A stretch of 64,000 nt of DNA from Streptomyces sp. WMMC500. GTDB taxonomy: Bacteria; Actinomycetota; Actinomycetes; Streptomycetales; Streptomycetaceae. This document shows positions 33,618-42,298 of the stretch, in pieces; the first letter of the stretch is position 1; the number at the start of each line of letters is the position of its first letter. The notes under the pieces are model-generated. The model did not search any database, was not told the origin of the DNA, and saw only the letters and a list, made by a program, of their open reading frames with translations. Both the position numbers and the translations under genes were made by a program. The DNA is taken from contig NZ_CP114905.1 of assembly GCF_027497195.1 (NCBI RefSeq), forward strand, positions 4,909,001 to 4,973,000, given 5' to 3'.

Positions 33618-36008
33618 GTGTCGCAGCTCGCTCTCTACCGCCGCTACCGGCCCGAGACCTTCGGCGAGGTCATCGGGCAGGACCATGTGACCGGCCCGCT
33701 GCAGCAGGCGCTGCGGAACGGCCGGGTCAACCACGCGTATCTGTTCAGCGGGCCGCGGGGCTGCGGGAAGACGACGAGTGCGCGCATCCTCGCCCGGTGT
33801 CTCAACTGCGAGCGGGGGCCGACGCCGGAGCCGTGCGGGGAGTGCCGGTCGTGCCGGGACCTCGCGCGGAACGGGCCGGGGTCGATCGACGTCATCGAGA
33901 TCGACGCCGCGTCGCACGGCGGTGTGGACGATGCGCGTGAGCTGCGTGAGAAGGCGTTCTTCGGGCCTGCCGCCAGCCGGTACAAGATCTATATCGTGGA
34001 CGAGGCGCACATGGTCACCTCCGCGGGGTTCAATGCCCTGCTGAAGGTGGTCGAGGAGCCGCCCGAGCACCTGAAGTTCATCTTCGCCACGACCGAGCCG
34101 GAGAAGGTCATCGGGACCATCCGGTCCCGGACGCACCACTATCCCTTCCGCCTCGTCCCGCCCGGGACGCTGCGCGACTATCTCGCGGACGTCTGCCGCG
34201 TCGAGGCGATCCCCGTCGAGGACGCGGTGCTGCCCCTGGTCGTACGGGCCGGGGCCGGCTCCGTGCGGGACTCGATGTCCGTCATGGACCAACTGCTCGC
34301 CGGCGCCGGTGCGCAGGGTGTGACGTACGCCATGGCCACCGCCCTCCTCGGGTATACGGACGACGCCCTGCTCGACTCCGTCGTCGACGCCTTCGCGGCG
34401 GGTGACGGGGCGGCGGCGTTCGCGGTCGTGGAGCAGGTCATCGAGGGCGGGCACGATCCGCGGCGGTTCGTCACCGACCTGCTGGAGCGGCTGCGGGACC
34501 TCGTGATCCTCGCCGCCGTGCCGGACGCCGGCGACAAGGGGCTGATCGACGTTCCCGCGGACGTGCTGGAGCGGATGCGGCGCCAGGCCGACACCTTCGG
34601 CGCGGCCGAGTTGAGCCGCGCGGCCGACCTTGTGAACGAGGGGCTGACCGAGATGCGCGGCGCCACCGCGCCCCGGCTGCAGCTCGAGCTGATCTGCGCG
34701 CGCGTGCTGCTCCCCGGGGCGTACGGGGACGAGCGCTCGGTGATGGCCCGGCTGGACCGGCTGGAGCGCAACGCCTCGACGGGCCCGCCGGCCATGGGGT
34801 ACGTACCGGGGCCGGACGCCCACCGGCCGCCGGGCCGGGACCGGGGCGGGGACGGGGACGGTGGGGGTGCCGTCGGTGGGGATGGCCGTGGGGATGGCCG
34901 TGGCGGTGTCACCGGTGGTGGCGGTGGTGGCGCTGGCGATGGCGGTGGCGGTATGGGTGGCGGGGCCCGGGCGGCTCTCGCCGAGCCGGGTGGTCCGGCT
35001 GCTTCCGGTGCTGGGTCTTCCGGTGCCGGGTCTTCTGGGGCCGGGTCTTCCGGTGCCGGGCCCTCTGGAGCCGGGTCCTCCGGAGCTGGGTCTTCTGGTG
35101 CCTCCGGGGGTTCCGCCCCTGCCGGCCCTCCTGCCTCCGGTGGTGGCGAGGCGCAGGCGCGTCGGCCCGGGGCCTGGCCCGGGGCTGGAGCACCCGCGGC
35201 GGGACCTGCGGCGGCACCGGCGGCACCCGCACCCGCGGCGGCGGCAGCCGCCGCGCCGGCACCCGCGGCCGGGGGCGTTGCCGCCGCTACTGCTCAGGGG
35301 GTGCCCGCGCAGCAGGGGGGCGGTGTTGCGGGGGCCGCTTCCGTGCGGCAGATGTGGCCCGACATCCTGGAGGCCGTCAAGCACCGGCGGCGCTTCACCT
35401 GGATTCTGCTGAGCCAGAACGCCCAGGTCACCGGGTTCGACGGCGGGACGCTCCAGCTCGGCTTCGCCAACGTCGGCGCCCGGGACAGCTTCGTCAACGG
35501 CGGCAGCGACGAGGTGCTGCGCGAGGCGCTGGCGGAGCGGTTCGACGTGCAGTGGAAGGTCGAGGCCATCGTGGACCCGACCGGCGGGGGCGGCGGCGGC
35601 TCCGCGGCCGGGCCCGGCGGCGGGGGACCGGGCGGTCCCGGCGGCGGTCAGGGCGGTTCCGGGGGCGGTCCCGGCGGTGCCGGTGCCGGGGCCGGCGGCG
35701 GGTTCGGCGGGGGCGGCGGTGGTGGCGGGGGCGGCGCCGGGTTGCGCCAGTCCGTACAGACTTCGCCCCCGCCCTCCGTACCGGCGCCCGCTCCGCCCCG
35801 GCAGCCCCCGCCCGCGGCGGCCGGGCCCGGCCGGCCGCCCCCGCCCGACCCCGGGCCGCCCCCCGACCCGGGACCGCCTCCGCCGCCGCTGGAGGACGAC
35901 ATCCCCGACGAGGACGACCCGGATCTCGACGACACCGCCCTGTCCGGCCACGACCTGATCGTCCGCGAGCTGGGCGCCACCGTCATAGAGGAGATCCGCC
36001 ACGACTGA
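33618..36008 (+). CDS. dnaX: DNA polymerase III subunits gamma/tau
   Basis: This 796-aa clamp-loader ATPase, which opens and loads the sliding clamp at replication forks, begins SQLALYRRYRPETFGEVIGQ after a GTG at 33618. Domain III-type AAA motifs are clear: Walker A GPRGCGKTT near residue 45, four zinc-binding Cys in CLNCERGPTPEPCGECRSCR, Walker B YIVDEAHM and the SRC-like region. The middle (about 400-590) is Gly/Ser/Ala/Pro-rich low complexity containing a 15-bp tandem repeat. A C-terminal tau-like domain (MWPDILEAVKHRRRFTWILL) follows, then a second Gly/Pro-rich tail. No obvious slippery frameshift site for a short gamma form was seen. Confidence 0.95.
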   Translation: MSQLALYRRYRPETFGEVIGQDHVTGPLQQALRNGRVNHAYLFSGPRGCGKTTSARILARCLNCERGPTPEPCGECRSCRDLARNGPGSIDVIEIDAASHGGVDDARELREKAFFGPAASRYKIYIVDEAHMVTSAGFNALLKVVEEPPEHLKFIFATTEPEKVIGTIRSRTHHYPFRLVPPGTLRDYLADVCRVEAIPVEDAVLPLVVRAGAGSVRDSMSVMDQLLAGAGAQGVTYAMATALLGYTDDALLDSVVDAFAAGDGAAAFAVVEQVIEGGHDPRRFVTDLLERLRDLVILAAVPDAGDKGLIDVPADVLERMRRQADTFGAAELSRAADLVNEGLTEMRGATAPRLQLELICARVLLPGAYGDERSVMARLDRLERNASTGPPAMGYVPGPDAHRPPGRDRGGDGDGGGAVGGDGRGDGRGGVTGGGGGGAGDGGGGMGGGARAALAEPGGPAASGAGSSGAGSSGAGSSGAGPSGAGSSGAGSSGASGGSAPAGPPASGGGEAQARRPGAWPGAGAPAAGPAAAPAAPAPAAAAAAAPAPAAGGVAAATAQGVPAQQGGGVAGAASVRQMWPDILEAVKHRRRFTWILLSQNAQVTGFDGGTLQLGFANVGARDSFVNGGSDEVLREALAERFDVQWKVEAIVDPTGGGGGGSAAGPGGGGPGGPGGGQGGSGGGPGGAGAGAGGGFGGGGGGGGGGAGLRQSVQTSPPPSVPAPAPPRQPPPAAAGPGRPPPPDPGPPPDPGPPPPPLEDDIPDEDDPDLDDTALSGHDLIVRELGATVIEEIRHD
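35001..35105 (+). repeat. 15-bp tandem repeat inside dnaX
   Basis: Seven imperfect 15-bp units (TCTTCCGGTGCCGGG and variants) encode the repeating pentapeptide SSGAG in the unstructured linker between the clamp-loader and tau-like domains. The in-frame length lets copy number vary without breaking the protein. Confidence 0.85.
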
Positions 36009-36199
36009 GGCGGCGCCCCGGCCGCGTCCTCCGCAAGGATGACGATGGCGAAGGAGCGCGCCTCCCCGCGTGGCAACGCGGATGGAGCGCGTCCTCCCTG
36101 CGATGGACGGCAGCGCGGCGGCGGAGAACGTAGGCTCGCCTGGACCGGCCCGACACCCGAACCGACGACGTAGACACAGCGCGACAAGGAGCGAGCGAC

Positions 36200-36535
36200 G
36201 TGATGCCTGGTGGTGGCCAGCCCGACATGCAGCAGTTGCTGCAGCAGGCCCAGAAGATGCAGCAGGAGCTCGCCTCCGTCCAGCAGGAGCTGGCCGAGAC
36301 GCCGGTCGAGGGGACCGCGGGCGGCGGGCTGGTGAAGGCCACGGTGACCGGCTCCGGCGAGCTGACCGGTCTGGTGATCGACCCGCGCGCCGCCGACCCC
36401 GAGGACACCGAGACGCTGGCCGACCTCGTCGTGGCCGCCGTGCGGGACGCGAACAGCGCCGCGCAGCAGCTTCAGCAGGAGCGGCTCGGCCCGCTCGCGC
36501 AGGGGCTCGGCGGGATGCCGGGGCTGCCCTTCTGA
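36200..36535 (+). CDS. ybaB: YbaB/EbfC nucleoid-associated protein
   Basis: This 111-aa YbaB/EbfC family DNA-binding protein forms tweezer-shaped dimers on DNA. It has the helical start [20 protein letters not shown], the central strands [20 protein letters not shown] and the family motif [20 protein letters not shown]. The GTG at 36200 is 8 nt after AAGGAG; the ATG one codon later is an alternative. The position between dnaX and recR is the classical one, and the protein is thought to act with RecR-linked recombination and nucleoid organisation. Confidence 0.93.
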   Translation: MMPGGGQPDMQQLLQQAQKMQQELASVQQELAETPVEGTAGGGLVKATVTGSGELTGLVIDPRAADPEDTETLADLVVAAVRDANSAAQQLQQERLGPLAQGLGGMPGLPF

Positions 36536-36682
36536 CCACCCCTTCTTCCACGTCACCGCGCGGGGCCGTTCTCGGCCGTCCGGATCTGCCGGGTTCCGAA
36601 CCGGTGGCCATCCCCGGAGCGGGTTGAACCCGGCGGTAGCGGCTAGCTTGGTGCAGGAGAGCGGACACGAGAGAGGCGTCGC

Positions 36683-37282
36683 GTGTACGAAGGCGTGGTC
36701 CAGGATCTGATCGACGAATTGGGCAGGCTGCCCGGCGTCGGTCCCAAGAGCGCGCAGCGCATCGCCTTCCACATCCTGCAGGCCGAGCCGGCCGACGTCC
36801 GCCGGCTGGCGCATGCGCTGACCGAGGTGAAGGAGAAGGTCCGGTTCTGCGCGGTGTGCGGGAACGTCGCGCAGGCGGAGCAGTGCCGGATCTGCGCCGA
36901 CCCGCGGCGCGACCCGGCCGTCCTGTGCGTCGTCGAGGAACCCAAGGACGTCGTGGCCATCGAGCGGACCCGTGAGTTCCGCGGGCGGTACCACGTGCTC
37001 GGCGGCGCGATCAGCCCCATCGAGGGTGTCGGCCCGGACGACCTGCGGATACGGGAGCTGCTCGCCCGGCTCGCCGACGGCGCCGTCACGGAGCTGATCC
37101 TCGCCACCGACCCCAACCTCGAAGGCGAGGCCACGGCCACGTATCTCGCCCGCATGGTCAAGGCCATGGGTCTGAAGGTGACCCGGCTGGCCAGCGGCCT
37201 GCCCGTCGGCGGTGATCTGGAGTACGCGGACGAGGTCACACTCGGCCGTGCCTTCGAAGGCAGGCGGTTGCTCGATGTCTGA
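36683..37282 (+). CDS. recR: Recombination mediator RecR
   Basis: This 199-aa RecR with RecO and RecF loads RecA onto gapped DNA. All domains are present: a helix-hairpin-helix ([20 protein letters not shown]), a four-Cys zinc finger ([16 protein letters not shown], Cys56/59/68/71), a Toprim domain ([30 protein letters not shown]) and a C-terminal clamp segment ([20 protein letters not shown]). GTG start at 36683. Downstream, a 14-bp sequence spanning its stop is repeated at the start of the next gene. Confidence 0.96.
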   Translation: MYEGVVQDLIDELGRLPGVGPKSAQRIAFHILQAEPADVRRLAHALTEVKEKVRFCAVCGNVAQAEQCRICADPRRDPAVLCVVEEPKDVVAIERTREFRGRYHVLGGAISPIEGVGPDDLRIRELLARLADGAVTELILATDPNLEGEATATYLARMVKAMGLKVTRLASGLPVGGDLEYADEVTLGRAFEGRRLLDV

Positions 37283-37392
37283 AACGGAACCACGTGCCCG
37301 CCGGCTGGATCCCGGCGCAGCGCCCAGCAGCCCGGCAGGCCGCCGCACGCGGCCGGGTGGTGCGCGGGGCGCCGACAGAGGAGGTCTGCTCG

Positions 37393-38055
37393 ATGTCTGA
37401 CGCCACCCTGCACCAGGCGACGCAGGACCCGGACAGCTTCGCGGTCCAGATCGCCGACTCGATCGAGAGCTTCATCGTCGCGGTCACCGAGGTCGCCAAG
37501 GGCGACGAGCCGAACAGCGCCGTGCCCTTCCTGCTGCTGGAGGTCTCGCAGTTGCTGCTGGCCGGCGGCCGGCTCGGTGCGCACGAGGACTTCGTGCCGG
37601 ACGAGCGGTACGAGCCGGACACCGGCCCCGAGCCGGACGTCGACGAGCTGCGCGAGCGGTTCGCCGAGCTGCTGGACCCGGTGGACGTCTACTCCGAGGT
37701 CTTCGACCCGTACGTGCCGCGCAGCACGCCCGTCGCCAGCCGGATCTCCGACGACCTCGCCGACGTGATCACCGACCTGCGGCACGGCCTCGCGCACTAC
37801 GCCGCGGGGCGGGTCAACGAGGCGCTGTGGTGGTGGCAGTTCTCGTACCTGTCCAACTGGGGCCCGACCGCGAGCGCGTGCCTGCGCGCCCTGCAGTCGC
37901 TGGTGGCGCACGTGCGGCTGGACACGCCCCTGGGGGAGCTGGACGGGCTCGACACCGACAGCGACGCCGCGCTGGACGACGGGCGGCTGGAGGAGGAGGC
38001 GGGCCGGGTGATGGCGGCGGAGATCGCGGAGCCGCTGGGCCTGCGGCGTACGTGA
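37393..38055 (+). CDS. DUF5063 family protein
   Basis: This 220-aa acidic soluble protein matches DUF5063 (QIADSIESFIVAVTEVAKGD; VPFLLLEVSQLLLAG; YVPRSTPVASRISDDLADVI; LWWWQFSYLSNWG). The function is unknown; the gene follows recR in many Streptomyces. The ATG at 37393 with GGAGG 9-13 nt upstream was chosen over the extended frame from 37294. The sequence around this start (TGCTCGATGTCTGA) is an exact copy of the sequence spanning the recR stop. Confidence 0.85.
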   Translation: MSDATLHQATQDPDSFAVQIADSIESFIVAVTEVAKGDEPNSAVPFLLLEVSQLLLAGGRLGAHEDFVPDERYEPDTGPEPDVDELRERFAELLDPVDVYSEVFDPYVPRSTPVASRISDDLADVITDLRHGLAHYAAGRVNEALWWWQFSYLSNWGPTASACLRALQSLVAHVRLDTPLGELDGLDTDSDAALDDGRLEEEAGRVMAAEIAEPLGLRRT

Positions 38056-38281
38056 GCCCTCGGGGGGCGCGGCGTACGGCCGGGGCGCGTGGAGCGGTGT
38101 GTACGCCGGGCGTGCGCACCGAGTTCGTCGGCCGGATTCTGGGGCTCCGGATGTGACCTGCCTTACGTTTCCGTGTGTCTTCGGCCCTCGGGGGCAGGTG
38201 GGTCTCCGAGTCGGCCCGCCCTGGGCGTATGCGCCGGCTCGGTAGACTGAGCCGACCGAAACACCATTGCGAGGAGCGCAC

Positions 38282-39553
38282 GTGGGCCTTGTCGTGCAGA
38301 AGTACGGCGGCTCTTCCGTCGCCGACGCCGAGGGCATCAAGCGCGTCGCCAAGCGGATCGTCGAGACCAAGAAGGCGGGCCACCAGGTCGTCGTCGTGGT
38401 GTCCGCGATGGGCGACACGACGGACGAGCTGATCGATCTCGCCGAGCAGGTCTCCCCGATCCCCGCCGGCCGCGAACTCGACATGCTGCTCACCTCGGGC
38501 GAGCGGATCTCCATGGCCCTGCTGGCGATGGCGATCAAGAAGCTGGGCCACGAGGCGCTGTCGTTCACCGGCAGCCAGGCGGGTGTGATCACCGACGCCG
38601 TGCACAACAAGGCCCGGATCATCGACGTCACGCCCGGCCGGATCCAGGAGGCGGTGGACAAGGGCGCCATCGCGATCGTCGCCGGCTTCCAGGGGGTGTC
38701 CCAGGACAGCAAGGACATCACGACGCTCGGCCGCGGCGGCTCGGACACCACGGCGGTGGCGCTGGCGGTGGCGCTGGAGGCGGAGGTCTGCGAGATCTAC
38801 ACCGACGTGGACGGCGTGTTCACCGCCGATCCGCGGGTGGTGAAGAAGGCCCGTAAGATCGACCGGATCCCGTACGAGGACATGCTCGAACTGGCCACCA
38901 GCGGCTCGAAGGTCCTGCTGCACCGCTGTGTCGAGTACGCGCGCCGGTACAACATGCCCATTCACGTCCGCTCCTCGTTCTCGGGGCAACCGGGCACCTG
39001 GGTAGGCAATATCTCCGAGGGAGCAGAAGGCATGGAGCACGCGATCATCTCCGGAGTCGCGCACGACGTCTCCGAGGCGAAGATCACGGTGGTCGGGGTC
39101 CCGGACAAGCCGGGCGAGGCCGCCGCCATCTTCCGGGCGATTGCGGACGCCGAGATCAACATCGACATGGTGGTGCAGAACGTCTCGGCCGCCGCCACCG
39201 GCCTGACCGACATCTCCTTCACCCTGCCCAAGACCGACGGCCACCGCGCGATGGAGCTGCTGACCAAGGCGCAGCCGACGATCGGCTTCGAGTCGCTGCG
39301 CTACGACGACCAGGTCGGCAAGATCTCCCTTGTCGGCGCCGGCATGCGCTCGCACCCGGGCGTCACCGCGACGTTCTTCGAGGCGCTGTCCAACTCGGGC
39401 GTCAACATCGAGCTGATCTCCACCTCCGAGATCCGCATCTCGGTGGTGACTCGCGAGGACGTCGTCAAGGACGCGGTACGCGCCGTGCACACGGCGTTCG
39501 GCCTCGACAGCGAGAGCGACGAGGCGGTCGTCTACGGCGGCACGGGCCGCTGA
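38282..39553 (+). CDS. lysC: Aspartokinase
   Basis: This 423-aa aspartate kinase makes L-4-aspartyl phosphate, the first step to lysine/diaminopimelate, threonine and methionine. Kinase motifs: [19 protein letters not shown] at the start, TSGERIS, and [13 protein letters not shown] near residue 155. Two C-terminal ACT domains (from about 265 and 345) would sense Lys/Thr. The GTG at 38282 follows GAGGAG. An internal ATG at 39032 with its own GAGGGAG site likely yields a separate beta subunit, as known for LysC of Bacillus and actinomycetes. The usual next gene, asd, is absent at this position. Confidence 0.95.
   Translation: MGLVVQKYGGSSVADAEGIKRVAKRIVETKKAGHQVVVVVSAMGDTTDELIDLAEQVSPIPAGRELDMLLTSGERISMALLAMAIKKLGHEALSFTGSQAGVITDAVHNKARIIDVTPGRIQEAVDKGAIAIVAGFQGVSQDSKDITTLGRGGSDTTAVALAVALEAEVCEIYTDVDGVFTADPRVVKKARKIDRIPYEDMLELATSGSKVLLHRCVEYARRYNMPIHVRSSFSGQPGTWVGNISEGAEGMEHAIISGVAHDVSEAKITVVGVPDKPGEAAAIFRAIADAEINIDMVVQNVSAAATGLTDISFTLPKTDGHRAMELLTKAQPTIGFESLRYDDQVGKISLVGAGMRSHPGVTATFFEALSNSGVNIELISTSEIRISVVTREDVVKDAVRAVHTAFGLDSESDEAVVYGGTGR
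39017..39034 (+). promoter_or_regulatory. Internal translation start for aspartokinase beta subunit
   Basis: GAGGGAGCAGAAGGC precedes an in-frame ATG (39032-39034, Met251), which would give a roughly 173-residue ACT-domain polypeptide. Class II aspartokinases are known to be alpha2beta2, with beta made from such an internal start. The ribosome site is seen directly; its use is inferred. Confidence 0.6.
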
Positions 39554-39789
39554 GGTACTTGTCACCGATCCGTTGGTCCATACCGCTTGCGCTGAACGCC
39601 CTTGCCATCCGACGATTTCGGTTCGCGCCGTCTGCAACCGCGGCGGCGCCGCGAAGCGTCTCTGTCCCTGCCCGCATTGGCCGGCCGCACGGGTAGCAAG
39701 GGAGTGGGCATGGCAGTACGCGCGGTAACACGACCGGCGATGCCGCCGTGCGCGTACAACCTTGACGGGGGTCGGTGTGTCAAACAGGC

Positions 39790-40437
39790 GTGGCAGAGGC
39801 ACTCAGCATTGCGACCCTTCCGGCCGGCCCCGCGCTGCGCCCCGGTACTTCCGCGGCGTCCCGGGGGCTGCCGGTGATCGCGCCGTGGTCCGCGCGGCCT
39901 GCCGCGAAGAAGCCCGCGGCGGACGCTGACGACGCCGTGGCGGAGGGCACCAGCGTCGACCACCTCACCGAGACGTACCAGACCCACTACCGGTCGCTGC
40001 TCGGTCTCGCCGCGCTGCTGCTCGACGACCTCGCCTCCTGCGAGGACGTGGTGCAGGAGGCCTTCATCCGCGTGCACTCGGCGCGCAAGCGGGTCAAGGA
40101 CCCGGACAAGACCCTCGCCTATCTGCGGCAGACGGTCGTCAACCTGTCACGTTCCGCGCTCCGTCGGCGCATCACCGGGCTGAAGCTCCTCTCCAAGCCC
40201 ATGCCCGACATGGCCAGCGCGGAAGAGGGTGCGTACGAACAGTTGGAGCGCGACCAATTGATCCAGGCGATGCGCGGGCTGCAGCGCCGGCAGCGCGAGG
40301 TGCTCGTGCTGCGTTACTTTGCGGACATGACCGAGGCTCAGGTGGCCGAGTCGCTGGGCATCTCGCTCGGCTCCGTCAAGGCCTACGGGTCCCGGGGCAT
40401 CGCCGCACTGCGAACAGCCATGGGAGCGCGGGCATGA
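39790..40437 (+). CDS. SigE-family ECF RNA polymerase sigma factor
   Basis: This 215-aa sigma factor has region 2 at about 55-125 (LTETYQTHYRSLLGLAALLL, then CEDVVQEAFIRVHSARKRV; the DLASCEDVVQEAF -10-binding motif) and region 4 at about 150-212 (LQRRQREVLVLRYFADMTEA, GISLGSVKAYGSRGIAALR). It belongs to the actinobacterial SigE-family/SigM-like ECF group. The GTG at 39790 gives a 45-residue non-conserved extension; a shorter start is possible. It overlaps the next gene by ATGA, so the membrane protein there is its probable partner or anti-sigma factor. The position downstream of aspartokinase is common in Streptomyces. Confidence 0.88.
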   Translation: MAEALSIATLPAGPALRPGTSAASRGLPVIAPWSARPAAKKPAADADDAVAEGTSVDHLTETYQTHYRSLLGLAALLLDDLASCEDVVQEAFIRVHSARKRVKDPDKTLAYLRQTVVNLSRSALRRRITGLKLLSKPMPDMASAEEGAYEQLERDQLIQAMRGLQRRQREVLVLRYFADMTEAQVAESLGISLGSVKAYGSRGIAALRTAMGARA

Positions 40438-42005
40438 GCGAGCGTTTCTACGGATCGGGACCCCCGTGGGAGCGGGGTTCCGAGGGATCCGGCGGGTCGG
40501 GAACGGGGACCGGCGCCGGGCGCGGGGCAGTGGATGTGGCGGAGACGACGGAGACGGCGGAGCTGCCGGTGGTTCCGGCGGGTGCGGACGAGGTGACGGC
40601 GGCGGTGCCCGAGGCGACTGCGCCGGAGGCGGCCGGGCCCGAGGCGGCGGGATCCGGCGCGGCCGGGTCCGGGGCGGCGGATGCCGAGGCGGCTGTGCCG
40701 GAGGTGGCCGGGTCGGAGGCGGCTGGGCCGGAGGGGGCCGCGGGGGCGGACGAGGGGGCGACGGCGCGGGGCGCGTCGGGTTCCTCGAACGGGTCCGGCG
40801 CGGGCTCGGACGAGCCGGGCGCTGTGCCGGGCGGTTCCGCCGGGTCCGGCGGTTCCGAAGGGCTGGACGGTGCAGGTGATCCGCACGGTGCGCACGGCCC
40901 GGGCGGCCCGGGTGGTGCCGCCGGCACCGGTGGTGCGGGCGGTTCCGGCGGGGCCGGGACCCCGCGGTGGCCCCACGGCTACGGCGGCGGGGACGGCGAC
41001 GACGAACCGGGCGGCGAGGAAGAGCTGCGCCTGCTGCTGCACTCCGCGGTCGACGGCCTGGAGCCGGCGCCCGGCACGCTGCAGTACCTGCAGAGGGCCG
41101 TGCCCGCGCGGCGTACGCGCCGCCGCCAGTTGATCGCGGTCGCCGCGGTCGCGGTGGTCGCCCTGGCGGTCTCGGTGCCGGCGCTGATGAACGTCGCCGG
41201 CTCGACCAGCGAGAAGAACCCGCGCCACGACATCGCCAACAGCCAGTTGCCCAGCGCGGGACAGCAGGGCGGAGGCGGCGCGGTCGAGGGCAACGACTCG
41301 GACGCCACCGCCGGCAGCGAGGAGCCGAAGGACGAGGAAGAGAAGACCGAGAGCCCCGGACACGAAGAGAACACCGCCGCCCCGACCGGCGGCTCCGAGG
41401 GCACGGCTGCCGCGGAACCGTGCGCGCCGACGCAGGTCAGCGAGCCGGTCGCGGCGAGCGGCACGCCTGACGAGGCCGGCCGGGTCACCGGGTCCTTCAC
41501 CGTCACCAACGTCTCCACCACCGCCTGCGTGGTCGAGTCGTCCGACGGCGTGCAGGTGGGCGGCACCTTCGGCGCCGCGAGCGCGAGCGAGGTCGACACG
41601 CGCACCCACACCGTCGGCGACGCCGCCACGGACCTGCTGCCGTCGCCGGAGACGACCGGTGCGCTGGTCCTGGCGGCCGGCGAGTCGTACGTGGTGGAGT
41701 TCGCCTGGGTCCCGGAGACCAGCAGGGACGGCGGCTGCACGACCACCGCCACCACCCCGGCCCCCGACCCCAGCGACGGCACGCAGTCGTCGCCGGACGA
41801 GACGCAGTCCGAGCCCGACCAGGGGACCGAGACCGGCGGCGACACCGGCGGCACCGGCGAACCGGGCGAAGGCGACGACACGACCGACGGCTCCGTCACG
41901 CTGACCCACTCGCCGGAGGCCGACTCCTCCGCCGTGGCCAGCGTCACGGTCGAGAACGCCTGCGCGGGCACCGTCTACTACACGGAACCGCTCCCGAGCG
42001 CCTGA
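40434..42005 (+). CDS. Membrane-anchored partner of the sigma factor, putative anti-sigma
   Basis: This 523-aa protein has a very long Ala/Gly/Glu-rich disordered N-terminal cytoplasmic region (1-195) and a short conserved-looking helix before the membrane (EEELRLLLHSAVDGLEPAPG, TLQYLQRAVPARRTRRRQ). One TM helix (about 230-250) leads to an acidic linker and an extracytoplasmic domain with FTVTNVSTTACVVESSDGV and SYVVEFAWVPE, resembling DUF4232-like folds. It shares the pre-TM pattern with the protein at 63221. The 4-nt overlap with the sigma gene implies coupled translation. Anti-sigma function is inferred; no zinc-binding HxxxCxxC motif is present. Confidence 0.7.
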   Translation: MSERFYGSGPPWERGSEGSGGSGTGTGAGRGAVDVAETTETAELPVVPAGADEVTAAVPEATAPEAAGPEAAGSGAAGSGAADAEAAVPEVAGSEAAGPEGAAGADEGATARGASGSSNGSGAGSDEPGAVPGGSAGSGGSEGLDGAGDPHGAHGPGGPGGAAGTGGAGGSGGAGTPRWPHGYGGGDGDDEPGGEEELRLLLHSAVDGLEPAPGTLQYLQRAVPARRTRRRQLIAVAAVAVVALAVSVPALMNVAGSTSEKNPRHDIANSQLPSAGQQGGGGAVEGNDSDATAGSEEPKDEEEKTESPGHEENTAAPTGGSEGTAAAEPCAPTQVSEPVAASGTPDEAGRVTGSFTVTNVSTTACVVESSDGVQVGGTFGAASASEVDTRTHTVGDAATDLLPSPETTGALVLAAGESYVVEFAWVPETSRDGGCTTTATTPAPDPSDGTQSSPDETQSEPDQGTETGGDTGGTGEPGEGDDTTDGSVTLTHSPEADSSAVASVTVENACAGTVYYTEPLPSA

Positions 42006-42013
42006 TCCCCACC

Positions 42014-42038
42014 GCGCCCCGGCCCTGAGCCGGGGCGC
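42014..42038 (+). terminator. Rho-independent-type hairpin after the sigma operon
   Basis: GCGCCCCGGC (42014-42023) pairs perfectly with GCCGGGGCGC (42029-42038) around a 5-nt loop, starting 9 nt after the stop of the sigma-partner gene. No T-tract follows. A tandem repeat array begins 23 nt further on. Confidence 0.7.
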
Positions 42039-42060
42039 CGCCCCGGCCCGCCACGCCCCG

Positions 42061-42172
42061 AGTCCCGGCCCCCGAGTCCCGGCCCCCGAGTCCCGGCCCC
42101 CGAGTCCCGGCCCCCGAGTCCCGGCCTCCGAGTCCCGGTCCCCGAGTCCCGGCCTCCGAGTCCCGGTCCCCG
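42061..42172. repeat. 14-bp tandem repeat array
   Basis: Eight near-perfect copies of AGTCCCGGCCCCCG, with C/T variation in the last four, run from 42061 to 42172 and decay into a partial ninth. The array lies between the sigma-operon terminator and the SURF1 gene and is non-coding on the likely strand. It is a minisatellite-like array with no spacers, so not a CRISPR. Confidence 0.9.
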
Positions 42173-42298
42173 AGTCCACGGCCCCGCGTGCTCCCGCCGA
42201 CCCCGGTCTCCCGACGCCGCCCCGACCCCCCTCCTGTCCTCCACCGCCGACCCGGCCCCCTGGGTGGACGGCCCCGGGGGAGGCCGTACCGTGGAGAC

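Noticed and set aside
34800..35600. Programmed frameshift for a short DnaX gamma form
   Set aside because: No A-rich slippery heptamer is visible in this GC-rich region.
33435..36668. A 1077-codon minus-strand open frame
   Set aside because: It covers dnaX, ybaB and the 4.5S RNA, all firmly identified on the plus strand. Its low-complexity product is a shadow.
37275..37400. 41-codon ORF between recR and the DUF5063 gene
   Set aside because: It has no ribosome site of its own beyond the repeated junction sequence and is best explained by the 14-bp duplication.
38056..38281. Lysine riboswitch upstream of aspartokinase
   Set aside because: The 226-nt gap shows no recognisable lysine-riboswitch core; only a TAGACT promoter-like box was seen.
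42061..42172. Tandem repeats considered as a CRISPR
   Set aside because: Units are contiguous with no unique spacers, and no cas genes are present.
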